The notes under the pieces were generated by a model, which was not told where the DNA came from, did not search any database, and worked only from the letters and a program-made list of their open reading frames with translations. Position numbers and translations under genes: made by a program. From an uncultured Bacteroidota bacterium (GTDB taxonomy: Bacteria > Bacteroidota > Bacteroidia > UKL13-3), in assembly GCA_903888395.1 (NCBI GenBank), contig CAISTO010000246.1:1-5856 (forward strand): a stretch of DNA of 5,856 nt, written 5' to 3'. Shown here one piece after another: positions 1-5,856 of the stretch. Within the stretch, counting starts at the first letter, position 1; every line of letters begins with the position of its first letter.

Positions 1-479
1 TAGCAAAAGTATTTGAAAAATTTGCCACACTTTGGATCATTGACGATGAGTGGAAAGAGCATTTACGTGAAATGGACGATTTAAAACAATCATCTCAAAA
101 TGCGGTATTTGAACAAAAAGATCCTTTATTGATTTACAAATTAGAGTCTTTTAATTTATTCAAAGGATTATTGAGCAGAATAAATCGTGAGGTTTTAGGA
201 ATGCTATTCAAAGGACATATTATGGTAGGTGATAACAATCAAAATATAAAAACTACTCAGCAATTACCTAAAAAAGTTCCTGCACCAAAATTACAAACTA
301 GTAGAACAGATGACATAGCCGAGGCGCAACAAAGAGCTATGCAAAATGCAGGAGAGCCAATAATTGACAAACCAAAACAACAGCAAGTTTATGCTGATGC
401 AAAAGTTGGCAGAAACGATTTATGCCCATGTGGAAGTGGTAAGAAATTTAAACAATGTCATGGAAAAGAAGGTGTTTAA
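1..479 (+). CDS. secA: Protein translocase ATPase SecA, C-terminal part (5' end outside window)
   Basis: This is the last 158 residues of SecA, the cytosolic ATPase that pushes unfolded preproteins through SecYEG. The reading frame is open from the window edge (first full codon at base 3), so the ATG at 72 is internal. The first part is the end of the helical scaffold/wing region, recognisable by the W-K-E-H-L-R-E-M-D-D-L-K and E-Q-K-D-P-L-L-I-Y-K-L-E motifs. A Gln/Lys/Pro-rich, poorly conserved linker follows (about 235-400). The protein ends in a SEC-C zinc motif, CPCGSGKKFKQCH, with cysteines encoded at 423, 429 and 456 and histidine at 459. In known SecAs this tail binds zinc and contacts SecB or ribosomes. 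The ATPase motor domains lie outside the window. The stop is TAA, 39 bases before deoC; I see no terminator between them, so read-through into deoC is possible. Confidence 0.96.
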   Translation, partial: AKVFEKFATLWIIDDEWKEHLREMDDLKQSSQNAVFEQKDPLLIYKLESFNLFKGLLSRINREVLGMLFKGHIMVGDNNQNIKTTQQLPKKVPAPKLQTSRTDDIAEAQQRAMQNAGEPIIDKPKQQQVYADAKVGRNDLCPCGSGKKFKQCHGKEGV

Positions 480-518
480 TAGGTTATATACCTTTAATAA
501 GCTTAAAAAAATAAAAAA

Positions 519-1181
519 ATGGAGTTAGCTAAACGAATAGAGCATACAAATTTAAAACCTGATTGTACAAAGGAAGAAATTATTCAACTTTGTAATGAGG
601 CAATAACGCATGGTTTTTATGGTATTTGTATTTCACCATATTTTGTTCAATTAGCAAAGAAATCCATTGTAAAAAAAGCCATAAAAATTATCACCGTTGT
701 GGGTTTTCCATTAGGATATTCAACAGTTGGAGCCAAAGTAGAAGAAGCAAAAAAAGCAATTATTAGTGGTGCTGATGAGATAGATATGGTAATGAATATT
801 GCTGCTTTTAAAAGTGGTGATATGCAAACTGTTCAAAACGATATTCAATCAGTTGTAACAGTTTGTCATTTACAAAATAAGAAAGTAAAAGTAATCATTG
901 AAACAGCTTATTTATCTGATGAGGAAATTATTAGGGCATGTAAAGTGTGTGTAGATTGTGAAGTTGATTTTGTGAAAACATCTACTGGTTTTGCAAGTGT
1001 TGGAGCAGAGCCAAGAACAGTAAAACTAATGAGAGCAAATTTGCCTAGTAAAATAAAAATAAAAGCTGCTGGGGGAATAAAAACTAATAAACAAGCTTTA
1101 GAGTTATTATTAGCAGGAGCCGATGTCTTGGGTTGTTCAAGTAGTTTGAAAATTATTGAAGAAAATAATGAAAACAATTAA
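519..1181 (+). CDS. deoC: Deoxyribose-phosphate aldolase
   Basis: A complete 220-residue cytosolic class I aldolase that splits 2-deoxy-D-ribose 5-phosphate into glyceraldehyde 3-phosphate and acetaldehyde, in deoxynucleoside catabolism. Family landmarks are in order: IEHTNLKPDCT near the N terminus, VVGFPLG (60-66), EIDMVMN with Asp89, FVKTSTGF with the Schiff-base Lys153, and IKAAGGI with the second active-site Lys182. These match Asp102, Lys167 and Lys201 of the E. coli enzyme, so it should be active. Length is normal for the compact bacterial form. The ATG follows an A-rich leader with no Shine-Dalgarno sequence, as is usual in Bacteroidota. No other deo genes are nearby, so its place between secA and a cell-wall protein says little about its role. 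Its last 14 bases overlap the ATG of the next gene. The antisense open frame at 908-1177 is a shadow. Confidence 0.97.
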   Translation: MELAKRIEHTNLKPDCTKEEIIQLCNEAITHGFYGICISPYFVQLAKKSIVKKAIKIITVVGFPLGYSTVGAKVEEAKKAIISGADEIDMVMNIAAFKSGDMQTVQNDIQSVVTVCHLQNKKVKVIIETAYLSDEEIIRACKVCVDCEVDFVKTSTGFASVGAEPRTVKLMRANLPSKIKIKAAGGIKTNKQALELLLAGADVLGCSSSLKIIEENNENN

Positions 1182-1572
1182 TTTTATATCGTTTATTACA
1201 TGCTGTTTTGTGTTAAATTTAAATGCTATTTCACAAAATATTGGTGCTGTTAAAATAAAAGGTGACAATATTTATTTAGATAGTTTAATTGATAAAAATA
1301 TTGCCAAGAATAATATTAACAGAACTATTTCTGGATTTAGAATTCAATTGTTTTCAGGCAATGAACGCATCAATGCAAATAATATAAAGACAAAGTTTTT
1401 AAGATTATTTCCTGAACAAACAGCTTATTTATCCTACCAACAACCATATTTTAAAATTAGAGTAGGGGACTTCAGGTCAAAATTGGAAGCAAAACTTTTT
1501 TACAATAAAATAAAAGATGAATTTAGTGAAAGTATTATTATTCAAGACAAAATAAACCTCCCTAAACTATAA
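1168..1572 (+). CDS. Small exported SPOR-domain protein
   Basis: A 134-residue protein probably exported by Sec. The N terminus (MKTINFISFITCCFVLNLNA) is a typical signal peptide, with likely cleavage around residues 20-23. After a short Asn/Lys/Asp-rich spacer (about 24-53), residues 56-127 form one SPOR domain. It begins G-F-R-I-Q-L-F-S-G and contains the usual second strand Y-F-K-I-R-V-G-D-F and the helix S-K-L-E-A-K-L-F-Y. SPOR domains in other bacteria bind glycan strands lacking stem peptides, often at the division septum. The domain is at the C terminus and nothing else is recognisable, so its exact partner or job is unknown. I chose ATG 1168 over the in-frame TTG at 1156 because it gives a standard signal peptide and ATG is the commoner start. 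The start lies within deoC, so translation is probably coupled. A strong terminator follows 17 bases after the stop. Confidence 0.88.
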   Translation: MKTINFISFITCCFVLNLNAISQNIGAVKIKGDNIYLDSLIDKNIAKNNINRTISGFRIQLFSGNERINANNIKTKFLRLFPEQTAYLSYQQPYFKIRVGDFRSKLEAKLFYNKIKDEFSESIIIQDKINLPKL

Positions 1573-1588
1573 AATTTATTTATAAATC

Positions 1589-1625
1589 AAAAAAGCCAAA
1601 CTTATAAAATGAGTTTGGCTTTTTT
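1589..1625. terminator. Bidirectional intrinsic terminator between convergent genes
   Basis: A 14-base inverted repeat has a GC-containing core: AGCCAAACT at 1594-1602 pairs with AGTTTGGCT at 1612-1620. It is extended by an A-run on the left (1589-1593) and a T-run on the right (1621-1625), around a 9-base loop. The U-tract forms on either strand, so it can end the deoC-SPOR transcript (stop 17 bases upstream) and the LysM-gene transcript from the other side (stop 23 bases away). Only one such structure lies between the two convergent stops. Confidence 0.9.
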
Positions 1626-1647
1626 GATGATAAAATTAGATAGCTAA

Positions 1648-2949
1648 TTAATCTTTTCTTTTTAATTTTTTCTTTAGTTTGGTAGTCATTTTGTTGATGC
1701 GTTTGTAGTAACCAGTTTTGTTTGCTGCTACAAAAATAGTAAGCTTTTTACCCTTTTGAACATTGTTACTCTTCAGTTTATTCCAATGTTTAATATCGGC
1801 ATTACTGCAATCAAACCAATCGGCTATATCACTTAACACATCACCCCGTTTAACAACATAAAACACCTTAGCTAATTTCTGACTTTTTGGTTCAGGTTCA
1901 ATTTCTATTTTATCTTTTTTAGAATTTGTGTTTTTATTATTGGGAGTAACAACATCTTGAACATTTTCTGTAACCACACTTGTGTGGTCTTGTGGCTCTT
2001 CTTTTTGAATGATTATTGGAGCAACATCAGTATTAATTGGCTTATAAACACTATCATTTAGTAAGTAAAATAGCTTTGATTTATTTTTAGGAATTTTTAT
2101 ATAATATCCATCAGCACTCATTGGAATTACATCTTTTTTAAACATTGGATTAAGCTTACGTAATTCGTCTAAATCAATGCTAAGCGTATTGGCAATTTGA
2201 GTTAACGAAAGCCATTTATTTACCAAAACACTATCACTTTCATAAACCAAATCAGGAGCTGTAGTTTTTATTCCATGTTCTTTATAATAATTTAAAATAT
2301 AAGTAGCAGCTACAAATTGAGGATATAAATCGCGGCAATTAGTAGGTAAATAATTAAAAATATCCCAATAATACAGGCTGTTTCCAGCCATTCTAATTGA
2401 TTTATTCATAGAAATTGGCGAACAACCATAAGCACCAATCACCAAAGGCCATTGCTTATAAATACTGTATAAATCTTTAAAATGCTGCGCAAATACTGCA
2501 GATGATTTATTGATATCTCTGCGTTCATCTACGTAAGTATTTACTTTTAACTTATACATTTTTGAAACCGTGTAACTCATGGTCCAAATTCCGCTTGCTC
2601 CATTTGCATTTGAAAAAGTTGGATTCAATTCTGAGGATGAAACTGCCAAATATTTTAAATCTGTTGGTAAACCTTTTGCGCGCAAATGTTTCTCTAAAAT
2701 TGGGAAATAGTATTTGCTTAAAGCAATTAAATCGCGGGTTTTAGCAGGATTTTGAATATAAAATTCAATGTGTTTTTTTACCTCTGGATTATATATTAAT
2801 TCAGTTTGCGAGCGCAATGCTGCCAAACGTTGAGCATAAACTTGGTCTTGAGCAAATATTTGAAATGGCATTGCAAACAACATCAAAATGGCAATGATTT
2901 TTGCAGTTTTGTTTTGCAATTTATATAATTGGATAGGGGTTAAATTCAT
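1648..2949 (-). CDS. Exported LysM protein with degenerate lytic-transglycosylase domain (MltD-like)
   Basis: A 433-residue exported protein. Residues 1-34 are a signal peptide (hydrophobic I-I-A-I-L-M-L-F-A, likely cleaved after Ala33). Residues about 78-190 follow the family-1 lytic-transglycosylase (SLT/MltD) fold: L-P-x-D-L-K-Y-L-A-V, N-P-x-F, G-A-S-G-I-W, and V-N-x-Y-V-D-E-R-R-D. However, the catalytic Glu position (E-S-x-F-x-P in active enzymes) is Ser105 in SSSELNP, with a Glu only two places later. W-Q-F-M-P has become WTMSY, and AYNAG has become AYGCS (173-177). A divergent LysM repeat lies at about 243-287, then a low-complexity linker (310-360), a clear C-terminal LysM at 362-406 (Y-V-V-K-R-G-D-V-L-S-D-I-A), and a Lys-rich tail. 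LysM binds peptidoglycan. I infer a periplasmic, wall-binding protein that probably lacks lyase activity. Its ATG is 95 bases after the gatA stop with no terminator seen between, so joint transcription with gatA is possible. Confidence 0.88.
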   Translation of the reverse strand: MNLTPIQLYKLQNKTAKIIAILMLFAMPFQIFAQDQVYAQRLAALRSQTELIYNPEVKKHIEFYIQNPAKTRDLIALSKYYFPILEKHLRAKGLPTDLKYLAVSSSELNPTFSNANGASGIWTMSYTVSKMYKLKVNTYVDERRDINKSSAVFAQHFKDLYSIYKQWPLVIGAYGCSPISMNKSIRMAGNSLYYWDIFNYLPTNCRDLYPQFVAATYILNYYKEHGIKTTAPDLVYESDSVLVNKWLSLTQIANTLSIDLDELRKLNPMFKKDVIPMSADGYYIKIPKNKSKLFYLLNDSVYKPINTDVAPIIIQKEEPQDHTSVVTENVQDVVTPNNKNTNSKKDKIEIEPEPKSQKLAKVFYVVKRGDVLSDIADWFDCSNADIKHWNKLKSNNVQKGKKLTIFVAANKTGYYKRINKMTTKLKKKLKRKD

Positions 2950-3044
2950 TTTATAAAATTATAAACGAGGTAGTACTTGTATTTATTGCAAGTGTAACTT
3001 AAAAAAAGAAAGAAAATATAAGAAGTAATTAAGTTGTAAACATC

Positions 3045-4466
3045 TTAATTGGCATTTGGTCTTATATTTTTGACCATTTCCAGAAGCTTTGCTTCCTCTT
3101 TATGATTTGCCATTAATTGCATTCCAATTGGCATATTTTCATGATCGGTTCCGTAAGGAAATGAAATAGCAGGAATACCAACTATATTAGCATGAACGGT
3201 AAAAATATCGGCTAAATACATTTGGATAGGATCGTTGCTTTTTTCTCCAATTTTAAATGCTGTAGTTGGTGTAGTTGGCGATAATATAAAGTCGTAATTT
3301 TCAAATATTTCAGCAGTTTTATTGGCTACAACTCTTCTTACTTTTTGGGCTTTGGTGTAATATGCATCGTAATACCCAGAGCTTAATACAAAAGTTCCAA
3401 GCATAATTCTTCGTTTTACTTCTGGTCCAAAACCTTCGGAACGAGACATGCGAATGGTTGATTCAATATCTACCGCATTTTTGCTCCGTAAACCATAATG
3501 CATTCCTGCAAAACGCGATAAATTGCTGGAGGCTTCAGCAGTTGTTAAAGTATAATAAACAGGAATTACATAGCTTAATTCAGGAAAACTAATAGCATCT
3601 ACTTGATGACCTTCAGTTCTTAATTTTTCTATTAAATTTAGTGTTGCTTGCCTAACTTCTGGCTGCACACCTTCCATGTCAAGTGTTTCTTGTATATATG
3701 CTATTTTTTGTTTTTTAGGTAAATCAAATGTAAAATCGTTTAAATCTTCTTGAATTGCGGTAGCATCAAAGTCATCTTTTCCAGCCATAACAGAAAGCAA
3801 TAATTGTGCGTCTTCTGTACTTTTAGTAATGGTTCCAATAATATCAAAACTACTGGCATAAGCTATTAAACCCCAACGAGAAATACGACCATAAGTTGGT
3901 TTGAAACCATAAGTTCCAGTAAATGCTCCTGGCTGACGAATAGAACCTCCAGTATCGCTACCTAAAGCTGCATGGCAAAGTTGCGCTTGCACCGAAACTG
4001 CCGATCCGCCTGAACTTCCACCCGGAACTTTTGAATTATCCATGTCGTTTAAAACATTCCCAAAAGCTGAGTTTTCGTTAGACGCGCCCATGGCAAATTC
4101 ATCGCAGTTTAAGCGACCAATAATAATGGCGTCTTCAGCTATTAAACGCTCTACTGCAGTGGCGGAATAAAGTGATACAAAGTTTTCAATTATTTTTGAA
4201 GAAGCAGAAACTTTGTGGTCTTTATAACAAATATTGTCTTTTATTCCAATAACCATACCTGCTAATTTACCAGCAGTTCCATTTGCAATTTTTTTATCTA
4301 TATTTTGTGCTGCGGCAATGGCTTCATCGCTCCAAACTTCCAAAAAAGCATTCAAGTGTTTTTTGTTTGCTATGTTTTGTAAATATTGGTTTACAATGTC
4401 TTCAACATTGATAGTTTTACTAGCCAAGGCTTGGCTAATTTGAGCATATGAAATATAGTTTTCCAA
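3045..4466 (-). CDS. gatA: Asp-tRNA(Asn)/Glu-tRNA(Gln) amidotransferase subunit A
   Basis: A full-length 473-residue amidase-signature protein, the glutaminase subunit of GatCAB. It releases ammonia from glutamine so that GatB can convert misacylated Glu-tRNA(Gln) or Asp-tRNA(Asn) to the correct amide. The Ser-cisSer-Lys triad is intact: Lys76 in GIKDNI, Ser151 in PGGSSGGSA, and nucleophile Ser175 in SDTGGSIRQPG. Spacing matches the Lys79/Ser154/Ser178 triad of S. aureus GatA. GatA-specific stretches (F-K-P-T-Y-G-R-I-S-R-W-G-L, and F-G-P-E-V-K-R-R-I-M-L-G with the following S-G-Y-Y-D-A-Y-Y) separate it from general amidases. The start appears to be TTG at 4466: no ATG is in frame upstream before the tatA terminator, and the next in-frame ATG is codon 71, inside the catalytic domain. 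gatB and gatC are not in the window. It follows tatA but is separated from it by a terminator, so it probably has its own promoter within about 50 bases, which I could not identify. Confidence 0.96.
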   Translation of the reverse strand: MENYISYAQISQALASKTINVEDIVNQYLQNIANKKHLNAFLEVWSDEAIAAAQNIDKKIANGTAGKLAGMVIGIKDNICYKDHKVSASSKIIENFVSLYSATAVERLIAEDAIIIGRLNCDEFAMGASNENSAFGNVLNDMDNSKVPGGSSGGSAVSVQAQLCHAALGSDTGGSIRQPGAFTGTYGFKPTYGRISRWGLIAYASSFDIIGTITKSTEDAQLLLSVMAGKDDFDATAIQEDLNDFTFDLPKKQKIAYIQETLDMEGVQPEVRQATLNLIEKLRTEGHQVDAISFPELSYVIPVYYTLTTAEASSNLSRFAGMHYGLRSKNAVDIESTIRMSRSEGFGPEVKRRIMLGTFVLSSGYYDAYYTKAQKVRRVVANKTAEIFENYDFILSPTTPTTAFKIGEKSNDPIQMYLADIFTVHANIVGIPAISFPYGTDHENMPIGMQLMANHKEEAKLLEMVKNIRPNAN

Positions 4467-4484
4467 GTATTTTTCTGGGTTTTT

Positions 4485-4502
4485 ATTGCTAAAAAAAGCA
4501 AT
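4485..4502. repeat. Perfect inverted repeat in the gatA leader
   Basis: ATTGCT (4485-4490) and AGCAAT (4497-4502) are perfect complements around six A's. It lies 19-36 bases before the TTG start of gatA, just downstream of the tatA terminator. It could be a small leader hairpin or a protein-binding palindrome. The arms are short and AT-rich, so chance is also possible. Confidence 0.35.
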
Positions 4503-4517
4503 GATAATTAAACAAAA

Positions 4518-4543
4518 AAATTCCTCTAAACCTAGAGGAATTT
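4518..4543 (-). terminator. Intrinsic terminator downstream of tatA
   Basis: A perfect 11-base stem (AAATTCCTCTA at 4518-4528 with TAGAGGAATTT at 4533-4543) closes a 4-base loop. Read on the minus strand it is followed by a T-run (complement of A's 4514-4520), so it ends leftward transcription 35 bases after the tatA stop. On the plus strand the hairpin is followed by only three T's, which argues that it works mainly in the tatA direction. It separates tatA from gatA. Confidence 0.88.
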
Positions 4544-4577
4544 CGAATTGAAATATTTTAAAAAATTACTGAAAAAA

Positions 4578-4769
4578 TTATTCAGCGTCTTTTTTATCTT
4601 TAGTTTTCATGCCGTCTTCTATTTGATCTTTTACACTTTTTTTGGCATCGTTAAATTCACGCATACCTTGACCAATACCACGCATTAATTCAGGAATCTT
4701 TTTACCACCAAACAATAGTAAAATAGCTAATCCTATTAATATCATTTCTGTACCACCTAATCCAAACAT
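4578..4769 (-). CDS. tatA: Sec-independent (twin-arginine) translocase subunit TatA/TatE
   Basis: A 63-residue TatA-family protein, which forms the oligomeric pore component that moves folded twin-arginine substrates across the inner membrane with TatC. It has the expected layout: a short N-terminal membrane helix (about 3-20, with polar Glu8 as in many TatAs), the F20-G21 hinge followed by GKKIPELMRGIGQGMREF as amphipathic helix (22-39), and a short charged, Lys/Asp-rich tail. Glu at 8, the FGG hinge and the small size favour TatA/TatE over TatB. No tatC is in the window. The ATG is close to a good -7 box (4792-4799) and the gene has its own terminator (4518-4543), so it looks like a single-gene transcript. 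That fits the excess of TatA over other Tat subunits in other bacteria. Confidence 0.95.
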   Translation of the reverse strand: MFGLGGTEMILIGLAILLLFGGKKIPELMRGIGQGMREFNDAKKSVKDQIEDGMKTKDKKDAE

Positions 4770-4791
4770 AATTTTATTATTTTATTGATGG

Positions 4792-4799
4792 CAAATGTA
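4792..4799 (-). promoter_or_regulatory. Bacteroidota-type -7 promoter box for tatA
   Basis: On the minus strand the octamer is TACATTTG followed by C, an exact match to the TAnnTTTG -7 consensus of Bacteroidota primary sigma factor promoters. It ends 22 bases before the tatA ATG, which would give a short leader. About 20 bases upstream there is only a weak TTTTC in place of the -33 TTTG. Position and match make it a good candidate, but no transcript start can be seen from sequence. Confidence 0.65.
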
Positions 4800-4941
4800 A
4801 CCATTAATTTTTATTTTGAAAATATTTTTTATCAGTTAGTTAAGTGTTTTACATCTGCTTGCTGGCAACTGTATTTTGGAGAATTTAAATATATTTTTTG
4901 TGTTAGTTACTTTCAAAAAATAATTCACTGTTTCAATAAAC

Positions 4942-5856
4942 CTAACCCAACTGAATTCCCTTCAACTTCCTGTAAAATCCAATGGCCGCGTTGTCGGTCA
5001 TGCCCGAAATAAATTCGCAAATTTTCATTACCCTATTATATAAATCAGGGTTTGGAATTTTATTTTTACCTATAAATTGTTCTGGAATTAATTCAATTAC
5101 TTTTTTACTTTGGTAAAATATTTTTGAATTGTCTAAATGAGCTTCGTGGTGTTGGTTTAAAGCTTTGATGCAAATATGCAACAAGCCGCTGATTACTTCA
5201 AAACCAGCAGCTTCTATTTCTAAAACCACTCTATTTCTATACACTTTTTCTTTGGTAATGGTTTTTATTTTTTCAATTAAATGAATTTTACTGCTCAGTT
5301 TTATCAGCGATTTATCAAAAGTTCCATTTAAAATTGCTTCCTCATTTTGCATAAAAATAACTGCTAATTCATTGGTAAGGCTATCAATTGCTGAGGCACG
5401 CAAAAAACCAATTTGACCTTCTAAAGTCAATTGGTTAAATTTATTTTCATCAAAAAACTCCACAAAAGGAATCAATAATTCTTTGGCGTAATTCAAGTCA
5501 ATCCACTTTAAGTTTAAGCCATCTTCAAAGTCAATAATGCTGTAACAAATATCATCGGCGGCTTCCACTAAAAACGCAAGAGGATAACGGCACCAATTCA
5601 AATTTCCATCATTTCTAAGGTTGAGCAAACCTAATTTTTGAGCTACATCGGTAAAATAGGAAACTTCACTTTGAAAGAATCCAAACTTTTTTTCGCATAC
5701 TTTTTTATCGGAATAATTGGGCAAACTTTCTTTTGGATATTTGCTAAAAGCCGCCAAAGTAGGGTAAGTTAATCGCAAACCTTTTTCATTACCGCTGTAG
5801 TTACAAAGTATTTTAAAACCATTGGCATTGCCTTCAAAATTGGTTAAATCTTCCCA
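4942..5856 (-). CDS. dgt: Deoxyguanosinetriphosphate triphosphohydrolase (dGTPase), N-terminus outside window
   Basis: The C-terminal 304 residues of an HD-superfamily dNTP triphosphohydrolase of the Dgt type, which cleaves dGTP to deoxyguanosine and tripolyphosphate and so controls the dNTP pool. The frame stays open to the window edge, so the TTG at 5778 is internal: the 26 residues before it include N-F-E-G-N-A-N-G-F-K-I-L, a conserved Dgt motif. Further family marks are L-T-Y-P-T-L-A-A-F-x-K-Y-P and R-Y-P-L-A-F-L-V-E-A-A-D-D-I-C-Y. The paired Asp encoded at 5551-5556 contains the last metal ligand of the HD site; the H...HD part lies upstream, outside the window. The stop is TAG. The gene is followed by 172 bases before tatA with no clear terminator hairpin, so some read-through into tatA cannot be excluded. 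The plus-strand open frame at 4785-5012 overlapping its end is not a gene. Confidence 0.95.
   Translation of the reverse strand, partial: WEDLTNFEGNANGFKILCNYSGNEKGLRLTYPTLAAFSKYPKESLPNYSDKKVCEKKFGFFQSEVSYFTDVAQKLGLLNLRNDGNLNWCRYPLAFLVEAADDICYSIIDFEDGLNLKWIDLNYAKELLIPFVEFFDENKFNQLTLEGQIGFLRASAIDSLTNELAVIFMQNEEAILNGTFDKSLIKLSSKIHLIEKIKTITKEKVYRNRVVLEIEAAGFEVISGLLHICIKALNQHHEAHLDNSKIFYQSKKVIELIPEQFIGKNKIPNPDLYNRVMKICEFISGMTDNAAIGFYRKLKGIQLG

Noticed and set aside
72..479. Reading the SecA tail as a separate small SEC-C protein starting at ATG 72
   Set aside because: The same frame is open to the window edge and the residues before 72 match the SecA scaffold, so the ATG is internal.
481..500. 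TACCTTTA and a small AGGT/ACCT palindrome between secA and deoC
   Set aside because: The box lacks the final G and a -33 element, the stem is only four base pairs, and no T-run follows, so neither promoter nor terminator is supported.
908..1177. Minus-strand open frame of 89 codons opposite deoC
   Set aside because: It lies wholly antisense to a clearly conserved deoC with intact active site and has no recognisable features or start context.
2562..2744. Plus-strand open frame of 60 codons inside the LysM gene
   Set aside because: Antisense to the transglycosylase-like domain, with no conserved motif.
2989..2996. Possible -7 box (TACACTTG on the minus strand) before the LysM gene
   Set aside because: One mismatch to TAnnTTTG and no -33 TTG at the right distance; in AT-rich DNA this is weak. 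It also overlaps an ACTTG/CAAGT inverted repeat that is too short to call.
4234..4443. Plus-strand open frame of 69 codons inside gatA
   Set aside because: Antisense shadow of the conserved GatA N-terminal region; its hydrophobic look comes from complementing Lys/Asn/Glu codons.
4785..5012. Plus-strand open frame of 75 codons spanning the dgt-tatA gap
   Set aside because: Its second half is antisense to the conserved dgt C-terminus, its start overlaps the tatA promoter region, and the protein resembles no family I know. The 172-base gap holds the tatA promoter and otherwise nothing I can identify.
1156..5778. A new defence or biosynthetic system formed by these genes
   Set aside because: dgt homologues can act in phage defence, but here Dgt sits beside tatA and gatA with normal housekeeping features and no toxin, sensor, nuclease or mobile-element partner.

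Overview
The window looks like a chromosomal housekeeping stretch from an AT-rich member of the Bacteroidota. Four things point there: Bacteroidota-style versions of SecA, TatA, GatA and Dgt; A-rich leaders without Shine-Dalgarno sequences; a TAnnTTTG-type -7 promoter box in front of tatA; and a convergent gene pair separated by a compact bidirectional terminator. I see no mobile element, CRISPR array, RNA gene or sign of recent transfer. Genus cannot be called from this sequence.

Left part, plus strand: the 3' end of secA (export motor, ending in a Cys3-His zinc motif), a complete deoC (deoxyribose-phosphate aldolase), and a small exported SPOR-domain protein whose ATG lies inside the end of deoC (14-base overlap). 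This block ends at a strong bidirectional terminator at 1589-1625.

Right part, minus strand, read from right to left: dgt (dGTP triphosphohydrolase, 5' end beyond the window), tatA (twin-arginine translocase subunit) with a clear promoter and its own terminator, gatA (amidotransferase subunit A, apparently TTG-initiated), and an exported LysM protein with a lytic-transglycosylase fold. The last gene converges on the SPOR gene.

Functionally the window mixes protein export (SecA, TatA), nucleotide metabolism (DeoC, Dgt), tRNA-dependent amidation (GatA) and cell-wall binding (SPOR and LysM proteins). The most interesting item is the LysM protein. It keeps the scaffold of a family-1 lytic transglycosylase, but the catalytic glutamate position is serine and the AYNAG-type motif reads AYGCS, so it is probably a non-catalytic peptidoglycan-binding pseudoenzyme. 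I found no convincing new multi-gene system.
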